From Sulfurimonas lithotrophica (lineage in GTDB: Bacteria > Campylobacterota > Campylobacteria > Campylobacterales > Sulfurimonadaceae), in the NCBI RefSeq assembly GCF_009258225.1, contig NZ_CP043617.1:1302001-1366000 (forward strand): a DNA stretch of 64,000 nucleotides, read 5' to 3'. Under the pieces are notes generated by a model. The model worked only from the letters and a program-made list of their open reading frames with translations, did no database searches and had not been told where the DNA came from. Below, piece by piece: positions 9,928-18,830 of the stretch. The stretch's first letter is position 1; each line of letters begins with the position of its first letter. Position numbers and translations under genes: made by a program.

Positions 9928-10665
9928 CTACTTACTTTCCAGTGTACTTAAAAATGTTTGTTCTATTTTCTTTGATATGTCATCTGCATAATCCATAAAA
10001 AAATAATGTTCCCCTTCATAAAGCTCAAACTGTGAATCTTTTATAAGCTCATCTATTTTATGCCCTGACTTTGGAGGTGTTGCGGTGTCTTTATCTCCCC
10101 AACATATTAAAGCTTTTCCTCTAAAATTTTCAAATTCATACGAAAAATCTTCATTCACTACGTTTTTAAATGTTTCATACATAGGCTCATTTAACTCTTT
10201 GGCATCGTCTGCTACAAAATGTGAACGAAGTTTTGAGAGACCAAATATCTTCAGCATTTTAAAAGCAGCTATTTTTACCTTTACTTTTAAAGGTTTTGAC
10301 CATACTATTCCTGCACTTGAGAGTAAAACTAAAACCGAAGGGGCAAGGACTGTAGCTACTTTTCCGCCAAATGAGTGACCAACTATGATATCCTTCCCTG
10401 CATTTAAATGAATCATCAACAACTCTACTATACGTGCATAATCTTTAGTTTCTAAAACTTGATTGCATGTACTGCCTCCAAATCCAGGTAAATCTATATA
10501 TATATGGCGGAATGCATCCATATACTGTCCAAAAGATTTTTTCATTAGGGATTTATTGCTTCCCCAGCCATGCAATACAATCATATCTACTTTTGCCTCT
10601 GGATTTAAAATCTCATAGCTAACATCTATAGTATGCTGTTTATATTGAATTGACTTTATTGCCAT
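9928..10665 (-). CDS. Alpha/beta-fold hydrolase
   Basis: 245 residues. It has an oxyanion-region motif LHGWGSN, the nucleophile elbow GHSFGGK (Ser near residue 97), a late acid in WGDKDTATPP and the catalytic His in GEHYFFM. Together these form a full Ser-Asp-His triad. Substrate unknown. The gene is locked between ddl and murF, overlapping ddl by one base, and this placement is conserved in Campylobacter and Helicobacter as I recall. A link to cell-wall metabolism is therefore likely but unproven. Confidence 0.9.
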   Translation of the reverse strand: MAIKSIQYKQHTIDVSYEILNPEAKVDMIVLHGWGSNKSLMKKSFGQYMDAFRHIYIDLPGFGGSTCNQVLETKDYARIVELLMIHLNAGKDIIVGHSFGGKVATVLAPSVLVLLSSAGIVWSKPLKVKVKIAAFKMLKIFGLSKLRSHFVADDAKELNEPMYETFKNVVNEDFSYEFENFRGKALICWGDKDTATPPKSGHKIDELIKDSQFELYEGEHYFFMDYADDISKKIEQTFLSTLESK

Positions 10666-11702
10666 TATTTCCCTTTTGCACTATTTATCGAGTGTATATA
10701 GTCATAATTTACTTTTGCTCTTTTTGAGTGTGGCAGAGAGTTTGAAAGTTTTTCTAAAGAGCCTTTAAAATCTTCAAAAAGATAGTTTGCCATACTTCCC
10801 GGTATTGGGTTTATCTCATTTAAAAGCACTTCATTGTTTACTACAAAAAAGTCGCATCTAATCAAAGCACCTTCAAACATATTTTTATATATTTTTGAAA
10901 AACTTTTTTTTAGCTTACTTTCGAGTTCATCCGATATATCGGCTTTTAAAACTTGGCTTGAGCGTGAAAAATCCATATATTTTTTTTCAAAATCTAAAAA
11001 CTCGTTTTTTTGCGGCTCCTCAACTATGGAATAATGTATTTCCCCATTTGCCATAAACCCTGCGACATTATACTCTTTGACATTTTCTATAAACGGCTCA
11101 ACTATAATGTTTTTATCAAATTCATATGCAGTATCTAGTGCGTAATCCAACTGAGATTCATCCTTAACTATACTTACGCCTATTGAACTTCCTAAGCGTG
11201 AAGGTTTAATTATTATAGGATAAGGTATAGATATGTCTTTTTGCTCGTCGGAACTCAACATCTCATATTTTACGCTTTTTATACCTCTTGCTTCGCAAAA
11301 CCACTTTGTGTATCTTTTGTCATATGAAAAAACACTCGCATTTACGCGAGGACCTATATATTTTATTGAATAAAAATCAAGTAATGCGGCTATTGTTCCA
11401 TCTTCACCGTCTGCACCGTGTATAAGGTTTAAAACTATAGAATTGTGTTCTTTGGAACTAAACATTTTCTTTTGAGAAAAACCGCCTTTTATCAAAGTAA
11501 GAACAGGCATTTTTTTGTGTTTTGCACTTGAGAAAGTTTTTGCTTTCATATCTTTTGCATCTATACTATAAAATGTATGGTCTTGATCGCAAAAAATAAA
11601 GTTTAAATCAAATCCGTTAAGCTTTTCTTTTAAAGTGATAGCAGATACTATACTTATTTCGTGCTCAAAACTCGCACCGCCGAATAAAATTGTTAATTTC
11701 AA
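10665..11702 (-). CDS. ddl: D-alanine--D-alanine ligase
   Basis: 345 residues in the ATP-grasp fold. Visible motifs are the N-terminal GGASFEHEISI, HGADGEDGT, the IIKPSRLGSSIGV grasp loop, and NEINPIPGSMANY near the C-terminus, which matches the Ddl signature with metal-binding Glu and Asn. It makes D-Ala-D-Ala for MurF, encoded two genes downstream in the same operon. Length is near the family norm. Confidence 0.95.
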   Translation of the reverse strand: MKLTILFGGASFEHEISIVSAITLKEKLNGFDLNFIFCDQDHTFYSIDAKDMKAKTFSSAKHKKMPVLTLIKGGFSQKKMFSSKEHNSIVLNLIHGADGEDGTIAALLDFYSIKYIGPRVNASVFSYDKRYTKWFCEARGIKSVKYEMLSSDEQKDISIPYPIIIKPSRLGSSIGVSIVKDESQLDYALDTAYEFDKNIIVEPFIENVKEYNVAGFMANGEIHYSIVEEPQKNEFLDFEKKYMDFSRSSQVLKADISDELESKLKKSFSKIYKNMFEGALIRCDFFVVNNEVLLNEINPIPGSMANYLFEDFKGSLEKLSNSLPHSKRAKVNYDYIHSINSAKGK

Positions 11703-11711
11703 ATATTTTCC

Positions 11712-12056
11712 TTATTTTATAAAAGTATTTATATATATATCTTCGTTCCAACCTACTAATGCGGTATTATCATATTCTATTACAGGTCTTTTAAAAAGCA
11801 TATTCTCTTTACATAGCCACTCTCTTTTTCCGTCGGCATCCAAATTTAATTCTTTTAACTTAAGATTTCTATATTTAGTACCCTTTGAATTAAACAGTTT
11901 TTCTATATCTATATGACTTAACCATTCATCCACTTTATCACATCCGACGGTAGTTTTTTTAAAATCAATAAATTCTACTTCTATATCGTTGTCTTTAAAA
12001 AAATTTCTTGCATTTCTAACGCTACCGCAAGTCGGTATGCCATATACTTTTATCAT
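11712..12056 (-). CDS. ArsC/Spx-family thioredoxin-fold protein
   Basis: 114 residues with the family start IKVYGIPTCGSVRNARNFF and a cis-Pro region LFKRPVIEY followed by GWNEDIY. One cysteine (near residue 10) sits in a CGSV motif, not the CxxC of Spx. It therefore resembles the YffB/ArsC-related reductases of unknown substrate. Arsenate reductase activity should not be assumed, since no ars genes are near. It lies 9 bases upstream of ddl and is probably co-transcribed. Confidence 0.85.
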   Translation of the reverse strand: MIKVYGIPTCGSVRNARNFFKDNDIEVEFIDFKKTTVGCDKVDEWLSHIDIEKLFNSKGTKYRNLKLKELNLDADGKREWLCKENMLFKRPVIEYDNTALVGWNEDIYINTFIK

Positions 12057-12109
12057 TTACACTCTCCAAAAAATATTAAAAAGCTTATTATATCATTTTT
12101 ACATTAGGG

Positions 12110-12679
12110 CTAAATTGTTTGTAATAATTTTAGTGCTTCTTTTACAAGTGAAGCAGTATCATCACTCCTACATGAACTTAATGCTTTTGAAATTTTATCT
12201 TTTTTAAATCCAAGTGCTTCAAGTGCTTCTGTTGCTTGAGATATGGATGCACTTTGTGATGATTCTGATGAATTTTGTAACAACTCTTCATCAAAACCTG
12301 CTAATTCTACAAGTATTCTACCTGCACTTTTTGGTCCGATTCCAGGGACTTTTTTTACACCGTTTAAATCTTTATTGTTTATAACAGTAGCAAACTGAGA
12401 AGGTGTATATGTTGAACATATAGCCATTGCTACTTTTGGTCCTACACCGTTTATTTTTATAAGCCTCTCAAAAAGTTTTTTTTCACCCAGCTCGACAAAA
12501 CCGTAAAGAAGTTGTGCATCTTCACGCACTATATGACTTGTAAAAAGTTTAATATTATCGTCTGAGAGTGCCGAAAAACTCTGTAGCGATATAAAAACTT
12601 CGTACACTACGCCCTCTACGTCTATATGAACGAAACTTGGTTCCTTATACTCTATTCTTCCTCTTAATCCTACTATCAT
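12110..12679 (-). CDS. ruvA: Holliday junction helicase subunit RuvA
   Basis: 189 residues. It has the N-terminal OB fold (GLRGRIEYKEPSFVHIDVEG), a tandem helix-hairpin-helix region (INGVGPKVAMAI and VPGIGPKSAGRI) and a C-terminal UBA-like helix bundle that contacts RuvB. RuvA binds four-way junctions and loads RuvB for branch migration. Length is typical. From memory, the ddl-ruvA neighbourhood matches C. jejuni. Confidence 0.95.
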   Translation of the reverse strand: MIVGLRGRIEYKEPSFVHIDVEGVVYEVFISLQSFSALSDDNIKLFTSHIVREDAQLLYGFVELGEKKLFERLIKINGVGPKVAMAICSTYTPSQFATVINNKDLNGVKKVPGIGPKSAGRILVELAGFDEELLQNSSESSQSASISQATEALEALGFKKDKISKALSSCRSDDTASLVKEALKLLQTI

Positions 12680-12699
12680 ATTCTACTTTTTATTTTAAT

Positions 12700-14610
12700 T
12701 TACATCTCTTTAAATGCTTGAACCAAGTACTCACCGTCTTCATTTTCTACTAAACCGAAGATTTTTCCTTCTTCACCCTCTTTTGGTTCATATACAATTT
12801 CGACAGGCGGGTCAACTAATTTAAACACAAGTTTATTATACCCCGTCCATTTATCATGGTTAATTATTCTGGCATCCATTATATTGTCTTGAAAAGAAGC
12901 CGTTTTTGTTGTTAATAAATTTAATTTATCTTGTTTGGCTTGATGTTCTTCTTTGATATTTTTAAGATGGTTTTCAATCTTTAAAAACTGTTTGTATTTT
13001 TCAACAAATGATTCAGGCATTTTAATACCGTTTTTCTTATAATGGATTAAACGCTTTTTTAAATCGTTAAACGAGTTTTGATTTTTTTCTATTGTTTGAG
13101 AATATTTTTCAATCTCTTTATCTATGTCACGTAACTCTACTTCTAAAGTAGAGATCTCTTTTTCATTTTTTTCGTTGGCTTGTCTTTTATCTTTTTTTAA
13201 CAACGTGTCTATTGTAAAAATATTCTCTTTACCTTGTAATCTTTGAATCTCAATCAACTTATGTGATGTTGCTTTTACATATGAACCACATATCTCTATA
13301 TGCACCTCTTTTCCGCGTATATCGCCACCTACGGCTTGTGCCACGTCAATGATATCTCCATCTACTATTCCGTGTTCGAGTCTTGATATACGAATATTTT
13401 TCCCGTAAGCTTCACCCTTATGAATATTTATCTCTAAGTCATCCGCTCTTACTTTTGATGTTTTATGGGTCTGTCCGCCTATAGTAGCTTTTTTTGCAAA
13501 AACACTCGAATGTGGACCTATGTTACCTTCTATATCAATTTCGGTAACTTCAACCTCCATACCTGCACCTACGGCATCTTTGTCAAAATCAACCTCTTTA
13601 ACACTCATATTTACTTCAGAATCTACCCCTGCTTGAATTGAACCCGTTGTTTTAAAGTTTATTGAATCTACGTCTAAATCGGTCTTAATAAAATACGTAT
13701 TATCTTCAAAGCTGATATAACCGTTTTCTTTTGCTAAGTATTTAATATTGTCTTTTTCATCTTTTTTTATGATGCTATCATCTATATTAAACTCAGGTAT
13801 ATTTGTTTCTTGTGGCTCTTCTGCTGCTATAAATTGCCCCTTACAGTTTCTACCGTCCACACCTTTTTTTGGTTTTATGTATTCAATTAGGACTTCATCT
13901 TTAAAAACATTTTTAATATAGCCGCGTTTTTTATGGTCTATCTTATCATCTTCACTTACTTCTTTTTTCTCTTCGTAGTGCAATATAAGTTCGTCATCTA
14001 TGGTAGGTACAGGTTCAATAGACTCTGCAACCAACATAGTACTGTTTTTTTCATATACTAAACTTTCTTGAACTTTTACCTTTGAGGAGAGTTTTGATAT
14101 AGTTCCACGAAGCATCTCATCAAAAATATTTATTAAAATCCCGGCTCGAACCTTCTTATTATTTATAAATATAGTGAGTTCTTGCTCAAAATCCTTAAAG
14201 TATTCTAGTTTTGAACCTTCTTTGATACTTAAATAAACTTTACATTTACTTGGATTTGCCCCTATAGCTACATTAAAATTTTTAAACTTATCATCATCCG
14301 GATTTTTTGTAAATATCTCGACTTCGTAAACTTGTTTAATTTGAAAATTTTTATTCATAAGAGTGCTTGTGTCATCGAGTTCGTAAAGTTCATCGTTGGA
14401 TATCTCTTCCCAATCACCCTCTTTTTTACCTTCATTCATTCTGGTAAAGGTTTGCATATCTAGTATATTAAAATCCAAACTATTTACATTAACACCGTTA
14501 CTCTCAGCTAATGATACAAGTTCCTTAGCTACATTAGGTGTTTTAACTACTGTAGTTCGAATCTTTTTTGTTGTATTTTTTTCTTTGTCACTAGAACCAA
14601 AAAATGCCAT
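12700..14610 (-). CDS. FapA-like (DUF342) flagellar assembly protein A family
   Basis: About 636 residues. The middle carries the DUF342 beta-helix-like stretch with repeated short strands (GSIQAGVDSEVNMSVKEVDF through VGGDIRGKEVHIEICGS), followed by a coiled coil rich in Lys and Glu at about residues 490-590 and a short beta domain. DUF342/FapA proteins act on the cell surface or on polar flagellum placement. In Vibrio, FapA promotes polar FlhF localisation. I place the start at the second ATG (14610) because GGATGG lies just upstream of it. The first ATG (14622) has no ribosome site. Confidence 0.85.
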   Translation of the reverse strand: MAFFGSSDKEKNTTKKIRTTVVKTPNVAKELVSLAESNGVNVNSLDFNILDMQTFTRMNEGKKEGDWEEISNDELYELDDTSTLMNKNFQIKQVYEVEIFTKNPDDDKFKNFNVAIGANPSKCKVYLSIKEGSKLEYFKDFEQELTIFINNKKVRAGILINIFDEMLRGTISKLSSKVKVQESLVYEKNSTMLVAESIEPVPTIDDELILHYEEKKEVSEDDKIDHKKRGYIKNVFKDEVLIEYIKPKKGVDGRNCKGQFIAAEEPQETNIPEFNIDDSIIKKDEKDNIKYLAKENGYISFEDNTYFIKTDLDVDSINFKTTGSIQAGVDSEVNMSVKEVDFDKDAVGAGMEVEVTEIDIEGNIGPHSSVFAKKATIGGQTHKTSKVRADDLEINIHKGEAYGKNIRISRLEHGIVDGDIIDVAQAVGGDIRGKEVHIEICGSYVKATSHKLIEIQRLQGKENIFTIDTLLKKDKRQANEKNEKEISTLEVELRDIDKEIEKYSQTIEKNQNSFNDLKKRLIHYKKNGIKMPESFVEKYKQFLKIENHLKNIKEEHQAKQDKLNLLTTKTASFQDNIMDARIINHDKWTGYNKLVFKLVDPPVEIVYEPKEGEEGKIFGLVENEDGEYLVQAFKEM

Positions 14611-14720
14611 ATATCCATCCATCTTAAATTAAACACTATATTTTAATCATATCTTTGTTAAAATATCGTAAAAATAACTATTTATTTTAATTACAAGCAT
14701 AAGAAGCAATAATAATACCA

Positions 14721-16127
14721 ATGTTTAAAGCCATATTTACCAACAGTTTTGGGATTTTGTTTTCCAGAATCTTAGGATTTTTAAGAGATTTGTTAACTGC
14801 ATCTGCACTTGGTGCAAATATCTATAGCGATATATTTTTTGTCGCATTTAAACTACCAAATCTATTTCGCCGTATCTTTGCAGAAGGTGCATTTACCCAA
14901 GTGTTTATCCCTGCTTTTGTACGCTCGCTACACAAAGGTGTTTTTTTAGTAAATATATTTTTAGTATTTATCTCAATTATTTTAATTTTAACACTTTTGG
15001 TAAACCTGTTTCCACATTTGGCTACAAAAGCTATAGCAGTTGGATTTGAAGCCAAAACTATTGAGATTGCATCACCATATGTTGCCATAAACTTTTGGTA
15101 TCTGCCTCTTATATTTGCAGTTACTTTTTTAAGTACGATGCTTCAGTATAAACATCACTTTGCAACTACCGCTTTCTCTACGGCTTTACTAAATCTATCG
15201 CTTATCGGTGCTTTATATTTCTCACAAAACAAAACTAATGCCGAAATAGTGTACTATCTAAGTTACGGTGTAGTTATAGGTGGACTTTTACAACTTTTAG
15301 TGCATCTAGTAGTCATAAAAAAACTTGGGCTTTTTCCTTTGATAATAGGCGGTATAAAGTATCTAAAAGTAAAATCTAAAAAAATTACCCATGAGACTAA
15401 AAAATTCAAACGTCAGTTTTTTCCTGCTATGTGGGGTAATTCAACTGCTCAAATCTCAGCCTTTTTAGATACCTTTTTAGCCTCGTTTTTAGTAACGGGA
15501 TCAATCTCTTACCTTTACTATGCCAACCGTATCTTTCAGCTTCCACTTGCTCTTTTTGCAATAGCAACATCAATTGCCCTATTCCCAAAAATTGCAAGAT
15601 ACCTGAAAAACGATGACGAAGATAAAGCCAGAGAGTATATGAAAAAAGCTTTTTGGTTTTTAGGAACTATACTTAGTTTAAGTACGATTGGCGGATTTAT
15701 ATTAACTCACGAGATTACATGGCTATTGTTTGAGCGTGGTGCATTTAGTGCTGATGATACTAAAAACACTACACTTGTACTGCAAATGTATATGATAGGT
15801 CTTTTGCCTTTTGGTCTTCAAAAACTGTTTTTATTATGGCTTTATTCAAAAGAATTACAAATGAAAGCGGCAAAAATCGCAACTATATCACTACTAACAT
15901 ACATAGTATTTGCTCTAAGTTTTATAAGTCCTTTTGGAGTTAGCGGATTAGCCCTTGCATCTACACTAAGCGGTTTTGCAAGTTTTTCTTTAACAATAAA
16001 AGCCTACGGAGTTAAAAACTTTTTTGATATACTTCGCTCAAAAAACACTATATACCTTATTGTAGGTATAATTATATTTACTATTTTACTTTTAATTTTC
16101 AAGGATTTTATCGGTGCATATATTTGA
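14721..16127 (+). CDS. murJ: Lipid II flippase MurJ
   Basis: 468 residues with about 14 hydrophobic helices. The N-terminal signature includes SRILGFLRDLLTASALG and FKLPNLFRRIFAEGAF, characteristic of MurJ/MviN, with the essential arginines visible. It flips lipid II across the inner membrane. It is divergent from fapA across a 100-base promoter gap. The end overlaps the start of cysS by 14 bases. Confidence 0.95.
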   Translation: MFKAIFTNSFGILFSRILGFLRDLLTASALGANIYSDIFFVAFKLPNLFRRIFAEGAFTQVFIPAFVRSLHKGVFLVNIFLVFISIILILTLLVNLFPHLATKAIAVGFEAKTIEIASPYVAINFWYLPLIFAVTFLSTMLQYKHHFATTAFSTALLNLSLIGALYFSQNKTNAEIVYYLSYGVVIGGLLQLLVHLVVIKKLGLFPLIIGGIKYLKVKSKKITHETKKFKRQFFPAMWGNSTAQISAFLDTFLASFLVTGSISYLYYANRIFQLPLALFAIATSIALFPKIARYLKNDDEDKAREYMKKAFWFLGTILSLSTIGGFILTHEITWLLFERGAFSADDTKNTTLVLQMYMIGLLPFGLQKLFLLWLYSKELQMKAAKIATISLLTYIVFALSFISPFGVSGLALASTLSGFASFSLTIKAYGVKNFFDILRSKNTIYLIVGIIIFTILLLIFKDFIGAYI

Positions 16128-17514
16128 TTCAGTACAAAAAACAAAACTAGAGTTTAAACCGCAAGTTGAAGGCAAAGTCAGCCTTTACGTATGTGGACCT
16201 ACTGTTTATGATGATGCGCACCTTGGTCATGCAAAATCTGCTTTGGTTTTTGATTTGTTATCACGTGTATTAAGAGCTGAAGGCTATGAAGTTACATATG
16301 CCAGAAATATCACGGATATAGACGATAAAATAATTAAAAAAGCAATCGATGAAAAAAAAGATATAAAAGAGATAACAGACTTTTACACGGAAGCTTTTCA
16401 TAAAGAGATGGCTGAAATCGGTGTAAAAAGACCTAACTTGGAGCCAAAGGCTACTGAGAGTTTAGAAGCTATGTACGAACTTATCCAAAAACTCATAGAT
16501 AAAGGTCATGCCTACGCTACCGATGAGGGTGATGTTTACTTTAACACTTCAAGCGACAGTGAGTATCTTTCACTATCTAAAAGAGTTCAAGACGATGAAG
16601 ACAGACAAGAGAGAGTTGAGAGTTCAAGTTTGAAAAAAAATCCAGCCGACTTTGCACTATGGAAGAGTGTTAAAGACGGTTCCGTTACATTTGAGAGCCC
16701 TTTTGGCAAAGGTCGTCCGGGATGGCATCTAGAATGTTCGGCTATGATAGAAAAACACCTTGCACAAAACGGTACAGATGCAGCGATAGATATTCACGGA
16801 GGCGGAGCAGATTTACTTTTTCCGCATCATGAAAACGAAGCGGCACAGACCAGATGTGCGACTAATCATAAACTCGCAAACTATTGGATGCATAACGGTT
16901 TTGTAAATATAGACGGTGAAAAGATGAGTAAATCTCTTGGAAATAGCTTTTTTCTCAAAGATGCACTAAAAGTATATGACGGAGAGGTTTTAAGGTTTTA
17001 TCTTTTAAGTACACATTATAGAAGCAACTTTAACTTTAATACCCAAGATCTTGAATCTTCCAAAAAAAGGCTTGACAAAATATACAGACTGAAAAAACGT
17101 CTTTTTGGTTTAGTTTCTTCAGATATACAAACAGAGTTTCAAACAAAACTATTAGATGCATTAGGTGATGATTTAAATATTTCATCAGCACTCGCTTTGA
17201 TAGATGAGATGATATCAGAAGCTAACGAAACACTAGATACTGCAGGCAAACATAAAAATCTAAAAAAAGAGACTATGGCAAATCTGGCTTTCATTGAAGA
17301 AGTCCTTGGTTTTGGCGTTAAAAACCCGTATGAGTATTTTCAGTTTGGTATAGATGCAGATACAAAAGAGAAGATAGATGCATTGATTGAAAAAAGAGAC
17401 GAAGCAAAAAAAGCAAAAGACTTTGAAACTTCAGATAAATTAAGGGATGAAATCTTAACTTACGGAGTAAATATTATGGATACTCCAAACGGTACTTTTT
17501 GGGAAAAAATATAA
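16114..17514 (+). CDS. cysS: Cysteinyl-tRNA synthetase
   Basis: 466 residues. The class I HIGH-type motif is DDAHLGHAK and the KMSKS motif is EKMSKSLGN. The zinc-site cysteine CGPTVYD and the histidines in GWHLECS and LFPHHENE are in place. The start is a GTG at 16114 inside the end of murJ. The protein from there (MHIFDSVQKTKLEF) matches the usual CysS N-terminus, so the overlap is likely real. Catalyses Cys-tRNA(Cys) formation. Confidence 0.95.
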   Translation: MHIFDSVQKTKLEFKPQVEGKVSLYVCGPTVYDDAHLGHAKSALVFDLLSRVLRAEGYEVTYARNITDIDDKIIKKAIDEKKDIKEITDFYTEAFHKEMAEIGVKRPNLEPKATESLEAMYELIQKLIDKGHAYATDEGDVYFNTSSDSEYLSLSKRVQDDEDRQERVESSSLKKNPADFALWKSVKDGSVTFESPFGKGRPGWHLECSAMIEKHLAQNGTDAAIDIHGGGADLLFPHHENEAAQTRCATNHKLANYWMHNGFVNIDGEKMSKSLGNSFFLKDALKVYDGEVLRFYLLSTHYRSNFNFNTQDLESSKKRLDKIYRLKKRLFGLVSSDIQTEFQTKLLDALGDDLNISSALALIDEMISEANETLDTAGKHKNLKKETMANLAFIEEVLGFGVKNPYEYFQFGIDADTKEKIDALIEKRDEAKKAKDFETSDKLRDEILTYGVNIMDTPNGTFWEKI

Positions 17515-17521
17515 TATTTGA

Positions 17522-17527
17522 TATAAT
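17522..17527 (+). promoter_or_regulatory. -10 box for the ATPase/TPR pair
   Basis: TATAAT lies in the 40-base gap after cysS, within an inverted repeat ATTTGA ... TCAAAT (17516-17537). The ATPase start follows at 17555, with AGGGAT as ribosome site. The palindrome around the -10 could be an operator. Its function is a guess. Confidence 0.45.
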
Positions 17528-17554
17528 ACTAGTCAAATAATTTTAGGGATTAAA

Positions 17555-18826
17555 ATGCTAAAAAAAGCAAAAACACTTGAAGATATATATAATTCTTTCC
17601 AAGGAAATAAACCTTTAAGTGAAGATGAACATGATTTTTTTATAAATATATATGACAAAAAACTTAAAAGATTTATTGGAAATATCAAAAGAAATGAAGT
17701 ATATCAAAACATATTTTTCATTGCAGGACAAAGTGGTAATGGAAAAAGTAGCATATTAAATAACCTAAAACGTGAAAGTGATATTTTTGGTAGATATGAT
17801 ATAAGACATTTTGAGGCTAAACAATTCCGTAGCCATGACAACATAGATATAGTGGATATTCTTTTAATTATTGGCTTTGACTTACTTGACAATAGCAGAT
17901 TAGACGGTGCAAAAACGAAAAAGTTGAAAGATGAGTTTGAAGAAAAGCTTACACAGTTACAACAAGTTAATGATAATGAACTACAACTTACCTCTACTGA
18001 AAGCAATAAAGAAAATGCTAAATTAGGAGCAGATACTAAAGTATCTACAGGTTTTAACTTCTTTAACTTTTTTACAGCAAAGCAAGACTTTACAGCTACT
18101 TATACAATTGACAGTGATATTAGAGAAGAAGCTAAAAAGATATATCAGTTTAAAACAAAAGATCTTTTAGATATTATAAATTCTCTTATCAAAACATACA
18201 AAAGATTATCTAACACTGATAAAGAGATACTTTTTATACTTGACGGTTTAGAAAAACTAAACAATAACGACAGTATAGATGATATTTTCACAAAAGATAT
18301 ATCGATACTTCAAAATATAGAGTGTTATAAAATAGTTACTATGCCAATATATTTAAAAAACAGAGTAGATTCAAGCATATCTCCTATTGATTTTACAATG
18401 GAGATAGATAAAAATACAAATAAAATAAAAAATATAAATATTTTAAAAGATGTAATAGATTCAAGGCTTGAGAATAAAGAGCTTATAACTCCCAAAGCAA
18501 TAGAATTCATAATAGAAAAAAGCGGTGGAAATATAAGACAACTTTTAAACATTATATCTAAAGCTTCCACAGAAGCACTAGATATTTTAGAGAGTGAAAT
18601 TATAGATATACCTGAAGTTGAGAGTGCATTAGAACAAATCGGTGGAAATTTATCAACTAGAGTTCAATTCAAATCTGAGTTTTTAGAAAAAGTAAAAGAA
18701 AACCATAAAATAGATGAAGAGGACAAAAGCTCTTTAGCAGAGTGTCTTAGAGATGGGCTTGTATATGCTTACTTTAACGGTCAAGCACATTATGGATTAA
18801 ACCCTATAGTAAAAGATCTGTTATAA
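17555..18826 (+). CDS. P-loop ATPase of a two-gene ATPase/TPR unit
   Basis: 423 residues. Walker A GQSGNGKSS is at residues 58-66, Walker B ILFILD at 225-230, and a late GNIRQL (325-330) looks like a sensor-2 helix of the Orc1/Cdc6 and STAND-like AAA branch. A Ser/Thr- and Asn-rich insert at about 140-190 has no clear counterpart. The last ~60 residues look like a winged-helix tail (ending HYGLNPIVKDLL). No transport or helicase motifs are seen. The TPR gene follows after only 4 bases, so the two proteins are likely made together. I read this as a split sensor ATPase. A function in phage defence or signal sensing is inference. Confidence 0.8.
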   Translation: MLKKAKTLEDIYNSFQGNKPLSEDEHDFFINIYDKKLKRFIGNIKRNEVYQNIFFIAGQSGNGKSSILNNLKRESDIFGRYDIRHFEAKQFRSHDNIDIVDILLIIGFDLLDNSRLDGAKTKKLKDEFEEKLTQLQQVNDNELQLTSTESNKENAKLGADTKVSTGFNFFNFFTAKQDFTATYTIDSDIREEAKKIYQFKTKDLLDIINSLIKTYKRLSNTDKEILFILDGLEKLNNNDSIDDIFTKDISILQNIECYKIVTMPIYLKNRVDSSISPIDFTMEIDKNTNKIKNINILKDVIDSRLENKELITPKAIEFIIEKSGGNIRQLLNIISKASTEALDILESEIIDIPEVESALEQIGGNLSTRVQFKSEFLEKVKENHKIDEEDKSSLAECLRDGLVYAYFNGQAHYGLNPIVKDLL

Positions 18827-18830
18827 ATTT